Positions 63,184 to 64,000 of a stretch of DNA of 64,000 nt are shown piece by piece. Origin of the DNA: Stenotrophomonas sp. 57 (GTDB lineage: Bacteria > Pseudomonadota > Gammaproteobacteria > Xanthomonadales > Xanthomonadaceae). A program made the translations under genes and the position numbers. Location of the stretch: NCBI RefSeq assembly GCF_030291075.1, contig NZ_CP127407.1, positions 1,486,001 through 1,550,000 of the forward strand, in the 5' to 3' direction. Every line of letters begins with the position of its first letter. Positions within the stretch are counted from its first letter, which is position 1. Below the pieces are notes generated by a model. The model did no database searches, had not been told where the DNA came from, and saw only the letters and a program-made list of their open reading frames with translations.

Positions 63184-64000
63184 GCACGGCCGGCCTGAAG
63201 CGCTGGCTGCCGGGGCTGCGTGCCACGGTGATCGGCATTCCGTACCTGTGGCTGCTGCTGTTCTTCGCAGTGCCGTTCCTGATCGTGCTGATGATCAGCT
63301 TCTCGCTCAGCCGGGTCGGCTCGCCGCCGTACACCTGGCTGCTGCAGTACGTGGATGGCGGCTTCTCGCTGAAGCTGAACCTGGAAAACTACCTGGCGCT
63401 GTTCCGCGATTCGATCTATGCGCAGGCGTTCCTGAGCTCGATCAGGATCGCGGCGATCTCCACCTTCCTGACCCTGCTGATCGGCTACCCGATGGCCTAC
63501 GCCATCGCCCGCCTGTCACCGGCCGCGCGCAACGTGGCGATGATGCTGGTGGTGCTGCCGTCGTGGACCTCGTTCCTGATCCGCGTGTATGCGTGGAAGG
63601 CGATCCTGGACCGCAACGGCCTGCTCGACCAGTTCCTGCAGTTCACCGGCCTGCAGTCGCTGATGACCAGCCTCGGCCTGCCCAAGCTGCAGCTGATCGA
63701 TACGCCGACCGCCGCCTACATCGGCATCGTCTACTGCTACCTGCCGTTCATGGTGCTGCCGCTGTACGCCAACCTGGTCAAGCATGACCACCGGCTGCTG
63801 GAAGCGGCCTACGACCTGGGTGCCAAGCCGTGGCAGGCGTTCCTGCGCATCACCCTGCCGTTGTCGAAGGCGGGCATCATCGCTGGCTGCATGCTGGTGA
63901 TGATTCCGGCGATCGGTGAATTCGTGATCCCGGAAATGCTGGGCGGCTCGGAGACGCTGATGGTCGGACGCCAGCTGTGGAACGAGTTCTTCAACAACCG
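63180..64000 (+). CDS. potH: Polyamine ABC transporter permease PotH (3' end outside window)
   Basis: ATG at 63180 overlaps the potG stop (ATGA). The 273 codons visible show the PotB/PotH layout: TM1 IPYLWLLLFFAVPFLIVLMI, a periplasmic stretch SRVGSPPYTWLLQYVDGG, further TMs (FLTLLIGYPMAYAIARLSP, AMMLVVLPSWTSFLIRVYAW), and the EAA loop EAAYDLGAKPWQAFLRITLP. The frame is still open at the window edge; a second permease (potI) would be expected next. Confidence 0.92.
   Translation, partial: MSTAGLKRWLPGLRATVIGIPYLWLLLFFAVPFLIVLMISFSLSRVGSPPYTWLLQYVDGGFSLKLNLENYLALFRDSIYAQAFLSSIRIAAISTFLTLLIGYPMAYAIARLSPAARNVAMMLVVLPSWTSFLIRVYAWKAILDRNGLLDQFLQFTGLQSLMTSLGLPKLQLIDTPTAAYIGIVYCYLPFMVLPLYANLVKHDHRLLEAAYDLGAKPWQAFLRITLPLSKAGIIAGCMLVMIPAIGEFVIPEMLGGSETLMVGRQLWNEFFNN

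Overview
The window is a high-GC gammaproteobacterial chromosome segment. Gene content, protein sequences and many short GTAG-bounded palindromes (the SMAG family described in Stenotrophomonas maltophilia) point to the Stenotrophomonas maltophilia complex. Genes are dense and often overlap by 1-8 nt. There is one tRNA gene and no rRNA, insertion sequence, prophage or CRISPR array. Base composition looks uniform, so I see no obvious recently acquired island.

Layout. 1-4.8 kb: tail of a GYF_2-domain gene, tRNA-Leu(CAG), RNase R (rnr), a GFA-fold zinc protein and the 23S rRNA methyltransferase RlmB. 4.8-11.8 kb: macABC-type tripartite efflux operon (minus strand), divergent from a two-component pair (plus). 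12-15 kb: a 1008-aa periplasmic-propeller diguanylate cyclase. 15.4-16.0 kb: RNase T. 16.1-18.6 kb: a four-gene operon matching hvfABCD, which makes copper-binding oxazolone/thioamide peptides (precursor with four EGKCG motifs, DUF692/MNIO iron oxidase, HvfC partner, DoxX membrane protein). 18.9-25 kb: the phosphate operon pstS-pstS-pstC-pstA-pstB-phoU, divergent from an OprO/OprP-like porin (25.5-26.7 kb), with PhoB-box-like repeats in the shared upstream region.

26.8-35.3 kb is mostly housekeeping: endonuclease III, a crotonase, a degenerate FKBP protein, a DUF1289-Nudix fusion, a sulfurtransferase, an AmpD-like amidase, a small hydrolase and RlmKL. 35.4-40.5 kb: a TonB-dependent siderophore receptor followed by DUF3649, PepSY and DUF3325 membrane proteins (ferrisiderophore uptake and probable reduction), with a Fur-box-like site upstream. 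40.8-43 kb: a DUF445 membrane protein and an orphan ParB-like protein.

43-64 kb is organised around polyamine use: an omega-aminotransferase divergent from a PuuC-like aldehyde dehydrogenase, then PuuB divergent from PuuD-PuuA, then the Pot importer (PotF, PotG, PotH; PotH runs off the end). Two unrelated blocks split this set: 46.2-52.5 kb (TonB-like protein, MFS transporter, bacteriohemerythrin, two-REC diguanylate cyclase, secreted protein, MASE1 protein) and an EmrA-EmrB-outer membrane factor operon lying between potF and potG.

Most notable: the complete hvfABCD operon, and two copies (15.2 and 31.7 kb) of a roughly 103-bp palindromic element with a conserved 52-nt core and covarying arms. 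That element is the best candidate here for an undescribed structured repeat or RNA.
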